Shown here: positions 1-8,227 of the stretch, piece by piece
Layout of the letters: each line of letters starts with the position of its first letter
Position numbering within the stretch: position 1 is the first letter of the stretch
Assembly (NCBI GenBank): GCA_020073365.1
Contig: JAIQFL010000095.1
Location: forward strand, 1-34,079
Length of the DNA stretch: 34,079 bases
Direction: 5' to 3'
From: Terriglobia bacterium
GTDB lineage: Bacteria; Acidobacteriota; Terriglobia; Bryobacterales; Bryobacteraceae
Notes under the pieces: model-generated
Told to the model about the DNA's origin: nothing
The model's input: only the letters and a program-made list of their open reading frames with translations
Databases searched by the model: none
Program-made: the position numbers and the translations under genes

Positions 1-225
1 GTAGGGATTCAGAGAGCTAAGGTACCGAATCGGCAACGATATGTCCGCCATTCAGCGGGCCTAGATCATCGAAGGTACGGCTCAAACCATTGGCGGCCGG
101 TAACGTCCGGCGATAAGTCCGAGAACCCCGGCCGCCGCAACGCCTCAGTCTTACCCTCCTCACTTACCCGTAGTGCGTCTCTGCCCAACTCCCAACCACG
201 GCCAGCGCAGCGAACCCCTCCGGTG
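1..225. other. Gene-free left edge
   Basis: No convincing gene is visible. The stretch has a short GCCGG/CCGGC hairpin near 98-113. The minus strand reads openly for a few dozen codons up to a TGA near 66, but no start codon or family could be recognised. It could be the distal part of a neighbouring intergenic region. Confidence 0.4.
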
Positions 226-231
226 TATAAT
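226..231 (+). promoter_or_regulatory. -10 box of the YfaT-A2M operon
   Basis: A perfect TATAAT lies 8 nt before the TTG start at 240. With transcription starting about 7 nt after the -10 box, the mRNA would begin at or next to the start codon (leaderless). No good -35 hexamer is visible and no Shine-Dalgarno precedes the TTG. Confidence 0.6.
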
Positions 232-239
232 CAGGGCTC

Positions 240-1331
240 TTGATTACCCGCGCACGCGCCGGGCTGCTCTCGTTGTCTACGGGAGCAGCGGTCATTCTGG
301 GGCTCCTCTGGGCCCGCCCGGCAATTCACAGGGAAAGTCCCGTGCCGCCGCGCGTCTCTCTTCACCCAACCCAGGTCTATGCCGACGGGTACGATATCGC
401 TACCCTACAAATCGATGCTCGCAAAGCCGCGGGCAAACCGCGAATCTCCATCGTGGAGAACCCGCACGGCGCCGCCATCCAGGACATCGTCGAGATCGAT
501 GGGCAGGGCGGCCAATGGCAGGCGCAGATCCGCGCCGGCGTGATGCCTGGGCGCGTCGTCTTGCGCGTCCAGTTTCCGAATCTCCCGCCCGCCGCCGCGG
601 AATTCACCGCGACGCCCAGCGATAGCGACACCTTCGAAGACGGCACCCCCGACTTCCTCCGGCTGGACGACGACCACGATCGCGGCGCCTTTCGCCGCTG
701 GTTCACCTACATTGCCGAGGAGCAATATTTTCAGGAGCCCGCCAACCGCCCTGCCGAAATCGACGATTGCGCCGCGCTGATTCGCTACGCCTACCGTGAA
801 GCCCTGCATGCGCACGATAGCGGCTGGGCCGAAGCGGCGCGGCTGCCCATCGTGCCGCCCTTCAGTCCTATCGCCAAGTATCAGTATCCCTACACGCCGC
901 TCGGAGCCGCCCTCTTCCGGGTCGAGGATGGGCCCTATCGCGCCACCGACCAGGCCGGTAAAGCCTTCGCGCAATTCGCCGACGTCGAGACCCTGTGGCG
1001 CTTCAATACCCACTACCTGGGCCGCGATCTCTCGCGCGCCTTGCCGGGCGACCTGCTCTTCTTCCGCCAGGACGCCGGCCACATGCCGTTTCACAGCATG
1101 ATCTACCTGGGCGAAAGCCAGCTTCGCAAGGACCGCAATCTTTACGTCCTCTACCACACCGGCCCCGATGGCGCGGACCCCGGAGAAATCCGCCGCTTGA
1201 CCACCGAGCAACTGCTTCGCTTTCCGCAGCCCGAATGGCGGCCGATCTCCGGCAATCCCAATTTCCTGGGCCTGTTCCGCTGGAACATTTTGAGAAAGGT
1301 GTCCGAAACCTATGATGCGCGCCATTTTTGA
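240..1331 (+). CDS. DUF1175 (YfaT-like) envelope protein, NlpC/P60-like
   Basis: 363 residues from a TTG start chosen because it directly follows TATAAT. An N-terminal hydrophobic segment (about residues 8-26) suggests export or membrane anchoring. Residues about 35-130 look like a beta-rich Ig-type region. The C-terminal half has the layout of an NlpC/P60 cysteine peptidase: Cys177 in DDCAALIRYAY, a PGDLLFF strand, His285 in HSMIYLG, and His306 in LYHTGP. In E. coli the DUF1175 gene yfaT neighbours the alpha-2-macroglobulin gene yfaS, and the same pair is found here, the 3' end overlapping the A2M gene by 20 nt. The family assignment rests on that context plus motif shape. Peptidase activity on peptidoglycan peptides or on captured proteins is inference. 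It could instead be a maturation partner of the macroglobulin. Confidence 0.8.
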   Translation: MITRARAGLLSLSTGAAVILGLLWARPAIHRESPVPPRVSLHPTQVYADGYDIATLQIDARKAAGKPRISIVENPHGAAIQDIVEIDGQGGQWQAQIRAGVMPGRVVLRVQFPNLPPAAAEFTATPSDSDTFEDGTPDFLRLDDDHDRGAFRRWFTYIAEEQYFQEPANRPAEIDDCAALIRYAYREALHAHDSGWAEAARLPIVPPFSPIAKYQYPYTPLGAALFRVEDGPYRATDQAGKAFAQFADVETLWRFNTHYLGRDLSRALPGDLLFFRQDAGHMPFHSMIYLGESQLRKDRNLYVLYHTGPDGADPGEIRRLTTEQLLRFPQPEWRPISGNPNFLGLFRWNILRKVSETYDARHF

Positions 1332-4300
1332 GAAGCTGGTGGGACAGGTGCTTTCGCCTGTCAAGCCGGCTGGAACCCCGCCGACAGACGACAAAAGGCG
1401 ATCGTCTGTCCCACGGATTGCGCGCCTTCTTCTCCTGCTGGCCGCCGCCGCGCCCGCCCTCAGCCAGGGAGAAAGCGAGCCCTACTTTTCCATCTCCAGC
1501 AACCGTACCTTTCCTTCCAACGGGAAGACCGTCATCGAACTGAGCGCTACGAACCTGGACTCGCTGGAGTTCCGCATCTACCGCGTCGAAGATCCCGTCA
1601 AATTCTTCCAGCAGATCGAAGACCCGCACCAGTTCGGTGGCCGGGTCCCGGCCCCGCCGCGCGAGCCCGCGCTGCTCGAACGGATCCACCTCTGGAAGCG
1701 CAGCCTGCGCGCCAATATCCGGCGCTCGCTCCGCGCTCAGTTCACCGAATCGCCCAGCGCGCACCTGGTCAGCTCTCTTCCGCATCAGCCCGCCAAGCCC
1801 GGCGACGCCGGAACCTACTACGCCGAAACCCCGCTCCTCAACTCGCAGCAGCTCGTGCACTCATTCGTGCAGCCGGTGGAAAGCCACTCCCGCTGGGATC
1901 GCCAAACTGTGGAGCTGGGCGTCAAGGAAAAGGGCGTCTACCTGGTGGAAGCGGTCCGGCACGATCTGCGTGCCTACACCATCCTGGTAATCACCGATGT
2001 CGTGCTGATCACCAAGACCGGCAAGGGCCGCATCGTCAACCTGATGGTGGACCGCCGTACCGGTGAGCCCATCGAATCCGCCAGGTTGTGGATGCTTACG
2101 CGCGACGGCCAAACAACCGAAGTGGAGACCAACGCCGAGGGAGTCGGCGAGTTGAAGATGGAAGAATCGCGCCCCGACGACGTTCGCATCGTCGGCCGGC
2201 GCGGCGCCGATTTCGCCATCAATTCGCTGGCCGGCTACGCCTTCAGCGCGAATACCGACCAGTGGCAGGGCTATGTCTATACCGACCGCCCGGTGTATCG
2301 CCCCGGTCACACCGTCCACTTCAACGCGATTGTGCGGGTGCACACCGCTTTGGGTTACGATGTGCCGGCTGGCAAAACCATCGCGGTTGAGATCCAGGAT
2401 CCCGATCAAAAGCCCGTCTATTCGAAGTCCCTCACCGTGAGCGCCGGCGGATCCATTCACGACGACCTGGTCCTCGGCCCCAGCGCCTCTCTCGGCAACT
2501 ACTACATCCACGCCCAGTCCGATTACCGCACGCTCGACGGCAACTTCGAAGTGCAAGAGTACAAGAAGCCCGAATATGAGGTGAGGGTGATCCCCGCCAA
2601 GGCGCGCGTCATTCAGGGCGAGACCGTGCAGGCTACCATCGACTCGCGCTACTACTTCGGCGAGCCGGTCAACGGGGCCAAGGTGGCGTACGCGGTGTAT
2701 CGCGACCGCTACTGGTTTCCTCTCTGGTACGACCCGGACGACGAGTCCGTGACGCCCCAGGATCAGGACAACTCCGAAACCAGCGGGGACCAAGTCGCGC
2801 AGGGCGACGGACAACTCGATGCCGATGGCAAGCTCAGCATCAACGTCGAAACCGCTGTGTCCGATCACAAGTACGACTACATGTACCGGGTGGAGGCCCG
2901 CGTCACCGACCAGGCCAATCGCGAGATCACGGGCCGCGGTTGGATCGTCGCCACCTACTCCAGCTTCGTGCTAAACGTGTCGCCCGACCGCTATTTCTAT
3001 CAGCCCGGGTCGAGGGCCACGTTTACCGTCCAGGCTCGCGACTATGACAACAAGCCGGTGGGCACGCATGCCCACGTGGAACTGCTCGAGTGGTACTGGC
3101 GCGACTCCTCGAAATCCGTGGTGAGAGCCGCTGCTGATGTGGATACCGGCGCCAATGGCTCGGTCAACGCCGATTTCAACGTCCCGCGGGAGGGCGGCTC
3201 GTATCGCGTTCGCGTGACGGCCCACACGCCCGAAGGCCGCGACATCGAGGACTATTCGTATCTCTGGGTGTCCGGCGGCAGCCGGTGGGAGAGCGATTTC
3301 GAATCGCGCCCCAATAAGGATGTCCAGATCATCCCCGACAAGAAAACCTATCAGGCGGGCGACACCGCCAAACTCCTCATCGTGACCGGAAAGGCCAATA
3401 CGCCGGTCTACGTCACTGTGGAGGGACGCGACCTCAAGCAGCTTAAGCTGATCCGCTCCGTGGATTCCACCGCCGCCTTCGAGGTCCCGGTTACCGCCGC
3501 CGACGAACCGGGTATTCGCATCGGCGCGGCGTTCGTTCGCAAAGGCAATTTCTACAACGGCTCGAAGTATCTCAAGGTCCCGCCCGTAAGTCACCAGTTG
3601 AATGTGAAGCTATCGACCGACAAGCCACAGTATCTGCCGGGTCAGGCCGCGGAGTACAGCATCGATGTCTCGGGCGCCGATGGCCAGCCCGTGCCGCGTG
3701 CCGAATTCAGCCTCGGCGTGGTGGACGAAGCCATCTACGGCATCCGGAAGGACACCACGCCGGATATCCTCGGCTTCTTCTTCGGAAGCGAGGGCAACAG
3801 CGTTTATACCGACCAGTCGCTCGAATACTACTTCAACGGGGAGGCCGGCAAGCGGCGTATGCGCCTGGCCGAGCTGCGGCCCGCCTCGCGACTGGCCCAG
3901 CTCAAGCCCGATCGCCTGGTGCAGCCGAAAATTCGCAAGGCGTTCCCCGATACAGCCTTCTGGTCCACCGCGGTGGTCACCGACAACGCAGGCCACGCCC
4001 TCGCTAAAGTGGAGTTCCCGGATTCTCTCACCACCTGGCGGGCCACCGCCCGCGGCGCCACTCCCGATACCAAAGTGGGAAGCGGGTTGCTCAAAACCAT
4101 CGTGCGGAAGAACCTGATTCTCCGGTTAGCCGTTCCCCGGTTCTTCGTGCAGGGTGACGAAATCGTTATCTCGGCGCTGGTGCACAACTACCTGACGAAT
4201 GCCAAGACCGCCCGTGTATCGCTCGACGTCACCGGTCTCGAAGTGCTGGAGGGGGCCACCAAAGACATCGAGATCCCCAGCCGCGGCGAAGTGAAAGTGG

Positions 4301-6021
4301 ACTGGCGGGTGCGCGCCCAACAGGTGCGCAGCGCCACGGTGCTCGGTAAGGCATTGACGGACGAAGAGTCCGACGCCCTCCAACTCGATCTTCCGGTGAA
4401 CGTGCCCGGCGTGAAACAGGCGCAAGCTAAGGGTGGAGCTCTCACCGCCGGCAATTCCGCCGCGTACGACCTGACATTCCCCGATAAGATCGCGCCCGGT
4501 TCGCGCAGCCTCACCATTCGCCTCGCGCCCTCCGTGGCCGGATCGCTCTTCGGCGCGCTAGAGTATCTCACGTCGTTCCCCTACGGCTGCGTGGAGCAGA
4601 CCATGTCCGGCTTCCTGCCCGATATCATCGTCAAGCAGGCGGTGCGCGACCTGGGGTTGAAAACCACGCTGGACCAGGCGTCGCTCCAGGAGAAGATCCG
4701 CGCCGGGCTCGACCGTTTGTACCGCTTCCAGCATGAGGACGGCGGCTGGGGCTGGTGGGAAACCGACGACAGCCACTCGTTCATGACGGCGTATGTTGTC
4801 GCAGGCTTGTCCCAGGCGCAGGCGGCCGGTGTGCAGGTGAACGCCGATGCCATCCAAAGGGGTGTTGCCTGGGTCCGGAAGGATTTCGGGAAAGATACGA
4901 GACTAGCTGCCGACCTTCGCGCCTACATGCAATACTCGCTGGCTGTGGCTGGCCAGCCCGATCCCGCGGGACTCGGCCAGGTTTACGATGGCCGCGCGAA
5001 GCTCTCTCCCTATGGCATGGCACTTCTGGGCCTCGCACTGGAACAGGTCAAAGACGCACGCGCCGGCGATATCGCCTCGGCACTCGAAGGTAGCGCTCAA
5101 CAGGACCAGGCGGTGGCCTGGTGGCCCGCCACGCGCGATGAGATGCTCGACTTCTCCGCGGACGTGACGCCCGAAGCCACCGCCTACGTGCTGAAGTTCC
5201 TGGCTCACCAGCGCGCCTCCAGCCCGCTGCTCCCCAAGGCGGCGCTCTGGCTGATGGAGCATCGCAACGAGGGCTACTTCTGGAGTACTACCAAACAGAC
5301 CGCCATGGTGATTTACGGGTTGACGGACTTCCTGAAAGCCACCAACGAGCTCAACCCCAATCTGAACGTGACGGTGGCGGTGAACGACAGCCCGGCCGTC
5401 ACTCGCAAGCTCGACTCGGCCACCGATCTCGCGGCCCCCGAGGTCGTCCTGGATGATGCCGAGCTCCAGCCCGGCGTGAATCACATTCGCATCACCACCT
5501 CGGGACAGGGCCGCCTATACTATTCGACGCGCGCCGAATACTACTCCACCGATGACAAACTGCAGAAGACCGGCACTGTCTCGCTCAACCTGCTGCGCGA
5601 CTATTTCCGGCTGGTTCCGGCGAAGGACGGCGAGAAGATCGTGTACGATATGGCGGCTCTGACGGGGCCGGCAGCCCCCGGCGATATCATCGCGGTGCGC
5701 CTCACGGCCACGGGATCGGGATGGAACTATGTGATGATCGAGGATCCCATCCCCGCGGGCACGGAGTTCATCGAGCGCGACAACGTTTACGAGCTCAGAA
5801 ACAAACCGCCCTGGTGGTTATACTATTTCTCGCGCCGCGAGCTCCACGACGACCGGATGGCGCTTTTCCAGACCCATCTCCCGCAAGGTCAGCACGAGTA
5901 TTTCTATTTGTTGAAGGTGGTCAATCCGGGAATCTTCAGAGTCAGCCCGGCGCGCATAGGGCCGATGTACCAGCCGGATATTTTCTCGACCACGGAGAGC
6001 CGCGGCTTGGAGGTCAAATGA
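1312..6021 (+). CDS. Bacterial alpha-2-macroglobulin with intact thioester
   Basis: 1569 residues. Order of recognisable parts: charged leader and Sec signal peptide (hydrophobic core about residues 37-48, ending APALSQ); MG domains, including the MG2 signature YTDRPVYRPG near 323-332 and the MG3 start EYKKPEYEV; the VVDEAIYGIRK element of the bait-region domain; FPDSLTTWRATARG opening the A2M domain; the thioester PYGCVEQ with Cys1093 and Gln1096; and a helical thioester domain with GGWGWWET. The family traps proteases that cut the bait region and couples them through the thioester, guarding the periplasm. There is no lipobox cysteine, so it is predicted soluble or periplasmic rather than a lipoprotein. 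It starts inside yfaT (ATG 1312, AAAGGTG about 10 nt upstream) and its stop overlaps the next start as ATGA. The start-proximal codons are made by a palindromic repeat (1339-1414). Confidence 0.93.
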   Translation: MMRAIFEKLVGQVLSPVKPAGTPPTDDKRRSSVPRIARLLLLLAAAAPALSQGESEPYFSISSNRTFPSNGKTVIELSATNLDSLEFRIYRVEDPVKFFQQIEDPHQFGGRVPAPPREPALLERIHLWKRSLRANIRRSLRAQFTESPSAHLVSSLPHQPAKPGDAGTYYAETPLLNSQQLVHSFVQPVESHSRWDRQTVELGVKEKGVYLVEAVRHDLRAYTILVITDVVLITKTGKGRIVNLMVDRRTGEPIESARLWMLTRDGQTTEVETNAEGVGELKMEESRPDDVRIVGRRGADFAINSLAGYAFSANTDQWQGYVYTDRPVYRPGHTVHFNAIVRVHTALGYDVPAGKTIAVEIQDPDQKPVYSKSLTVSAGGSIHDDLVLGPSASLGNYYIHAQSDYRTLDGNFEVQEYKKPEYEVRVIPAKARVIQGETVQATIDSRYYFGEPVNGAKVAYAVYRDRYWFPLWYDPDDESVTPQDQDNSETSGDQVAQGDGQLDADGKLSINVETAVSDHKYDYMYRVEARVTDQANREITGRGWIVATYSSFVLNVSPDRYFYQPGSRATFTVQARDYDNKPVGTHAHVELLEWYWRDSSKSVVRAAADVDTGANGSVNADFNVPREGGSYRVRVTAHTPEGRDIEDYSYLWVSGGSRWESDFESRPNKDVQIIPDKKTYQAGDTAKLLIVTGKANTPVYVTVEGRDLKQLKLIRSVDSTAAFEVPVTAADEPGIRIGAAFVRKGNFYNGSKYLKVPPVSHQLNVKLSTDKPQYLPGQAAEYSIDVSGADGQPVPRAEFSLGVVDEAIYGIRKDTTPDILGFFFGSEGNSVYTDQSLEYYFNGEAGKRRMRLAELRPASRLAQLKPDRLVQPKIRKAFPDTAFWSTAVVTDNAGHALAKVEFPDSLTTWRATARGATPDTKVGSGLLKTIVRKNLILRLAVPRFFVQGDEIVISALVHNYLTNAKTARVSLDVTGLEVLEGATKDIEIPSRGEVKVDWRVRAQQVRSATVLGKALTDEESDALQLDLPVNVPGVKQAQAKGGALTAGNSAAYDLTFPDKIAPGSRSLTIRLAPSVAGSLFGALEYLTSFPYGCVEQTMSGFLPDIIVKQAVRDLGLKTTLDQASLQEKIRAGLDRLYRFQHEDGGWGWWETDDSHSFMTAYVVAGLSQAQAAGVQVNADAIQRGVAWVRKDFGKDTRLAADLRAYMQYSLAVAGQPDPAGLGQVYDGRAKLSPYGMALLGLALEQVKDARAGDIASALEGSAQQDQAVAWWPATRDEMLDFSADVTPEATAYVLKFLAHQRASSPLLPKAALWLMEHRNEGYFWSTTKQTAMVIYGLTDFLKATNELNPNLNVTVAVNDSPAVTRKLDSATDLAAPEVVLDDAELQPGVNHIRITTSGQGRLYYSTRAEYYSTDDKLQKTGTVSLNLLRDYFRLVPAKDGEKIVYDMAALTGPAAPGDIIAVRLTATGSGWNYVMIEDPIPAGTEFIERDNVYELRNKPPWWLYYFSRRELHDDRMALFQTHLPQGQHEYFYLLKVVNPGIFRVSPARIGPMYQPDIFSTTESRGLEVK
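1339..1414. repeat. REP-like element, copy 1 (inside A2M leader)
   Basis: A 76-bp nested palindrome. The outer arms GTGGGACAG (1339-1347) and CTGTCCCAC (1406-1414) pair perfectly. Two inner hairpins are GACAGG/CCTGTC (1343-1362) and GACAGACGA/TCGTCTGTC (1383-1410). It is translated in frame as residues about 10-35 of the macroglobulin, just ahead of the hydrophobic core of the signal peptide, and gives the basic DDKRR stretch. Copies with the same arms occur at 8154-8185 and 25991-26033. Confidence 0.85.
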
Positions 6022-6758
6022 CGCGCTCCACCCGCATTCTCGCGGCCGTCCATGTGGGTGGCAACGCCCTGTTGCTGTGGCTGGGATACTACTGGCTGGG
6101 CATTGGCGAGTCGCGAATGGCCTCACTCTTGTGGAGCACTATCGTTGCGCTCCTGCTGGTGTGCCTGGCCTGCTGGCTGCACGCCGCCACCTTCGCATAC
6201 TTCGTGGGACAGAGCCCCGGCCTGAGCAGTTCGTTCCGCGCCGCACTCCGCAATCTGCTCCCCATCCTGGCAGCCGCAATCCTCATCCTGGCGCTCTACC
6301 TCCTCCTGGCGCTTTGGGCCAATTACAGCACCAGGCCCGCCTTCACTATCTCCTCCTGGCTCACCTTGAAGTTGCGTAAGCCTGTCCGGCCGAACTCGGT
6401 CTATCGCATCTTCAAGACCGTCACCTGGCTGGTGCGATGGCTCGTGCTGCCGGTGATCGTGCTCCCCTGGATCGCCGCCGTCTCATCTCGCGGATGGCAG
6501 GGCTTCCGGCCAAAGCTCGCTGCGAGACGCCTGTATTGGCTCCAGGCCCCGGTGCTGCTGTTGTGCGCGCTGTGGGTCCCGTTCAAGCTGTTGGATTGGG
6601 TGCCTCACGTGGGAAGCTTCACGATGGAGATGGTGAGCTTCGTGATTCGTCTGCTGGCGGCCTACCTGCTCTTCGTGGCCGCCTGGCTGCTGCTGGCATT
6701 CCTGACCTCCGGGGGCAGGCCGGCCTTGATCCACTCCACCACCGAGGCCAAGCCGTAG
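6018..6758 (+). CDS. Six-TM membrane protein of the A2M operon
   Basis: 246 residues from ATG 6018, which overlaps the A2M stop as ATGA and has GGAGG 4-5 nt upstream; a longer in-frame reading from 5721 lies wholly inside the A2M gene and is rejected. Six hydrophobic segments are seen at about residues 6-28, 34-62, 75-102, 130-160, 170-195 and 205-232, with arginine/lysine-rich loops. I do not recognise a family. Translational coupling to the macroglobulin suggests a membrane partner, perhaps an anchor or signal transducer for it, but this is inference. The last 97 bp overlap the 3' end of the convergent SpoIID gene. Confidence 0.75.
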   Translation: MTRSTRILAAVHVGGNALLLWLGYYWLGIGESRMASLLWSTIVALLLVCLACWLHAATFAYFVGQSPGLSSSFRAALRNLLPILAAAILILALYLLLALWANYSTRPAFTISSWLTLKLRKPVRPNSVYRIFKTVTWLVRWLVLPVIVLPWIAAVSSRGWQGFRPKLAARRLYWLQAPVLLLCALWVPFKLLDWVPHVGSFTMEMVSFVIRLLAAYLLFVAAWLLLAFLTSGGRPALIHSTTEAKP

Positions 6759-8227
6759 CGGTCCACCAAATCGGCGACCGCCCGCGTGGCGTCCGCGTAC
6801 GCGCGGCGAGCGAGGGCGGCGTCTTGTGTCTGACGGAGATCGGCGTCGGAGGGGACAACCGGGCCTGTCGGAGCCGCAACCGTTAGGGAGCGGTTGCCCC
6901 TCTTCTCCGCCAGCCACCCTACCAGTCCCTCCCGAAACCACAAAGGCAGCCCGGCCTTCGCCTGGGATTCCACCATCACATGCAGCAGTTCGTGCCGCAG
7001 CGTGGTCTCCAGCGCTCCGCGGTTGCGCAGCAGTTCCGCCGGTTGCAGGTGGATGCGCCGCCCGACAGTGTGCGCCGCGACCCAGCCCGGCTCGCCCGTC
7101 GCGTTGCGAAACGTCTCCACATCCGGGTAGATCCGCACCTCGATATCCCGCGGCATGGGCAGATTCGTCTGCTGCGAGACCCGCCGCAGAGTTCGTTCCG
7201 TCAACTCAAGCACGGCGCTATCCCCGTCCGCGTGCGTGGTCAGCAGGGACACCCCATCGCCTCCCAGCCGCTGCCAGGAGATGCCGCGCCCCGTACGGCC
7301 AACCACCGTGCCGGGATAGTAGAACGCCAGGATCTCGCGGTACGTGCGGCCCGCCAGCCCCATCTGGTCCGCGCCCCGCTGGCACAGTCCCACGCCATGT
7401 CCCGATCCCGATCCTTCGAAGACGGCCCGCCCGTTGGAGGAGCGGATTTCATAACGGTCGCTCTCGACCGTGTTCCACCCCAGTTCGCGTCCCATCGCAA
7501 ACCGGAACGAACCGGCGCTGATCCGTAGGGGCTCACCTCCCCCCGAGAGCACCAGCGTGCGGGCGCGTCCCGAGGGAGTCCGTTGCGCGACCGCGATTCC
7601 CTCCACCAGCCGCGGTGTGCGAAGCTGCGAGCGGCGTAGCGCCTCCGCCACCTGCAGCGGATCGGCGCTCCACTGCCACGGCGCGGCGCCCCCACGCGTG
7701 CAGTAGGGATCGTCATGGCTCTTCAGATAGGGCGCGGCCAGATCCGGCCACACCGCCCCCGCATCCTCGGTGCGGCCGCCGCAATCGCGCGAGTAACACG
7801 CGAAGGCCGGTTTGCCCTCGAACCACAACAGTTCGCCTGAGGTTTCGGCAGCGATCGATTCCAGCCGCGAGGTCACGGCGTCCAGATCGAGCCGTTGGCA
7901 GTGCGTCGTGGCACAAAAATCGAAGCCCTCGCTGGCGTGCCTCCCCCGCAATCGCACTGCATAGGTACGCGCCGCAACCGCCATGGCCTTCAGAGCCTCG
8001 TTGGACCGGAATACGCTGCTCTCCCCCGCCAGTACCCCCGCCACATACTTTTCCAGCGGCAGCTCCAGCGTGCGATTGCCCTGCGGAGTCCGAACCTCCA
8101 CCTTGATGGGTGCAGCCGCCGCCGCCAGCGAAACGCAGATCAGAAGCAGCCCTGTAGGACAGACGATCGTTTTTCGTCGTCTGTCAGCCGCCTTTAGACA
8201 TCGATCAGCCTGAAAGCCACGCCCCAT
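6662..8227 (-). CDS. SpoIID-domain protein fused to a gluzincin peptidase
   Basis: 521 residues. The ATG at 8227 follows the TGA of the upstream transpeptidase gene directly, so the two are probably translationally coupled. A signal peptide has its basic n-region (DRRRK, residues 15-19) encoded by a palindromic repeat and its hydrophobic core at about 26-39. The SpoIID/LytB domain spans about 41-310: EALKAMAVAARTYA (77-90), paired cysteines (105, 110, 144, 149, 176) and the signature GHGVGLCQRGA (277-287). SpoIID proteins are lytic transglycosylases acting on peptide-stripped glycan strands. The C-terminal part (about 335-505) carries HELLH (412-416) with a downstream Glu in FREGLVGWLAE (433), the zinc site of a peptidase-MA-like gluzincin. 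The combination suggests cell-wall turnover outside the membrane. The tail overlaps the converging membrane-protein gene by 97 bp. Confidence 0.88.
   Translation of the reverse strand: MGRGFQADRCLKAADRRRKTIVCPTGLLLICVSLAAAAAPIKVEVRTPQGNRTLELPLEKYVAGVLAGESSVFRSNEALKAMAVAARTYAVRLRGRHASEGFDFCATTHCQRLDLDAVTSRLESIAAETSGELLWFEGKPAFACYSRDCGGRTEDAGAVWPDLAAPYLKSHDDPYCTRGGAAPWQWSADPLQVAEALRRSQLRTPRLVEGIAVAQRTPSGRARTLVLSGGGEPLRISAGSFRFAMGRELGWNTVESDRYEIRSSNGRAVFEGSGSGHGVGLCQRGADQMGLAGRTYREILAFYYPGTVVGRTGRGISWQRLGGDGVSLLTTHADGDSAVLELTERTLRRVSQQTNLPMPRDIEVRIYPDVETFRNATGEPGWVAAHTVGRRIHLQPAELLRNRGALETTLRHELLHVMVESQAKAGLPLWFREGLVGWLAEKRGNRSLTVAAPTGPVVPSDADLRQTQDAALARRAYADATRAVADLVDRYGLASVVEWIKAGLPPEVRNASSSQAATKSR
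8154..8185. repeat. REP-like element, copy 2 (inside SpoIID signal peptide)
   Basis: Perfect arms GACAGACGA (8158-8166) and TCGTCTGTC (8177-8185) around a T-rich loop, preceded by GTAGGAC, which resembles the GTGGGAC outer arm of the other copies. On the minus strand it is read as the basic n-region of the SpoIID protein's signal peptide, in a different reading frame from copy 1. Confidence 0.85.

Noticed and set aside
66..170. Open minus-strand stretch near the left edge
   Set aside because: It ends in TGA but has no visible start or family; may be chance in GC-rich DNA.
1861..2868. 335-codon open frame opposite the macroglobulin gene
   Set aside because: A reverse-frame shadow of A2M; no start signal and no family features.
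5721..6017. Upstream extension of the six-TM protein
   Set aside because: Lies inside the macroglobulin gene; ATG 6018 has GGAGG and the ATGA coupling.
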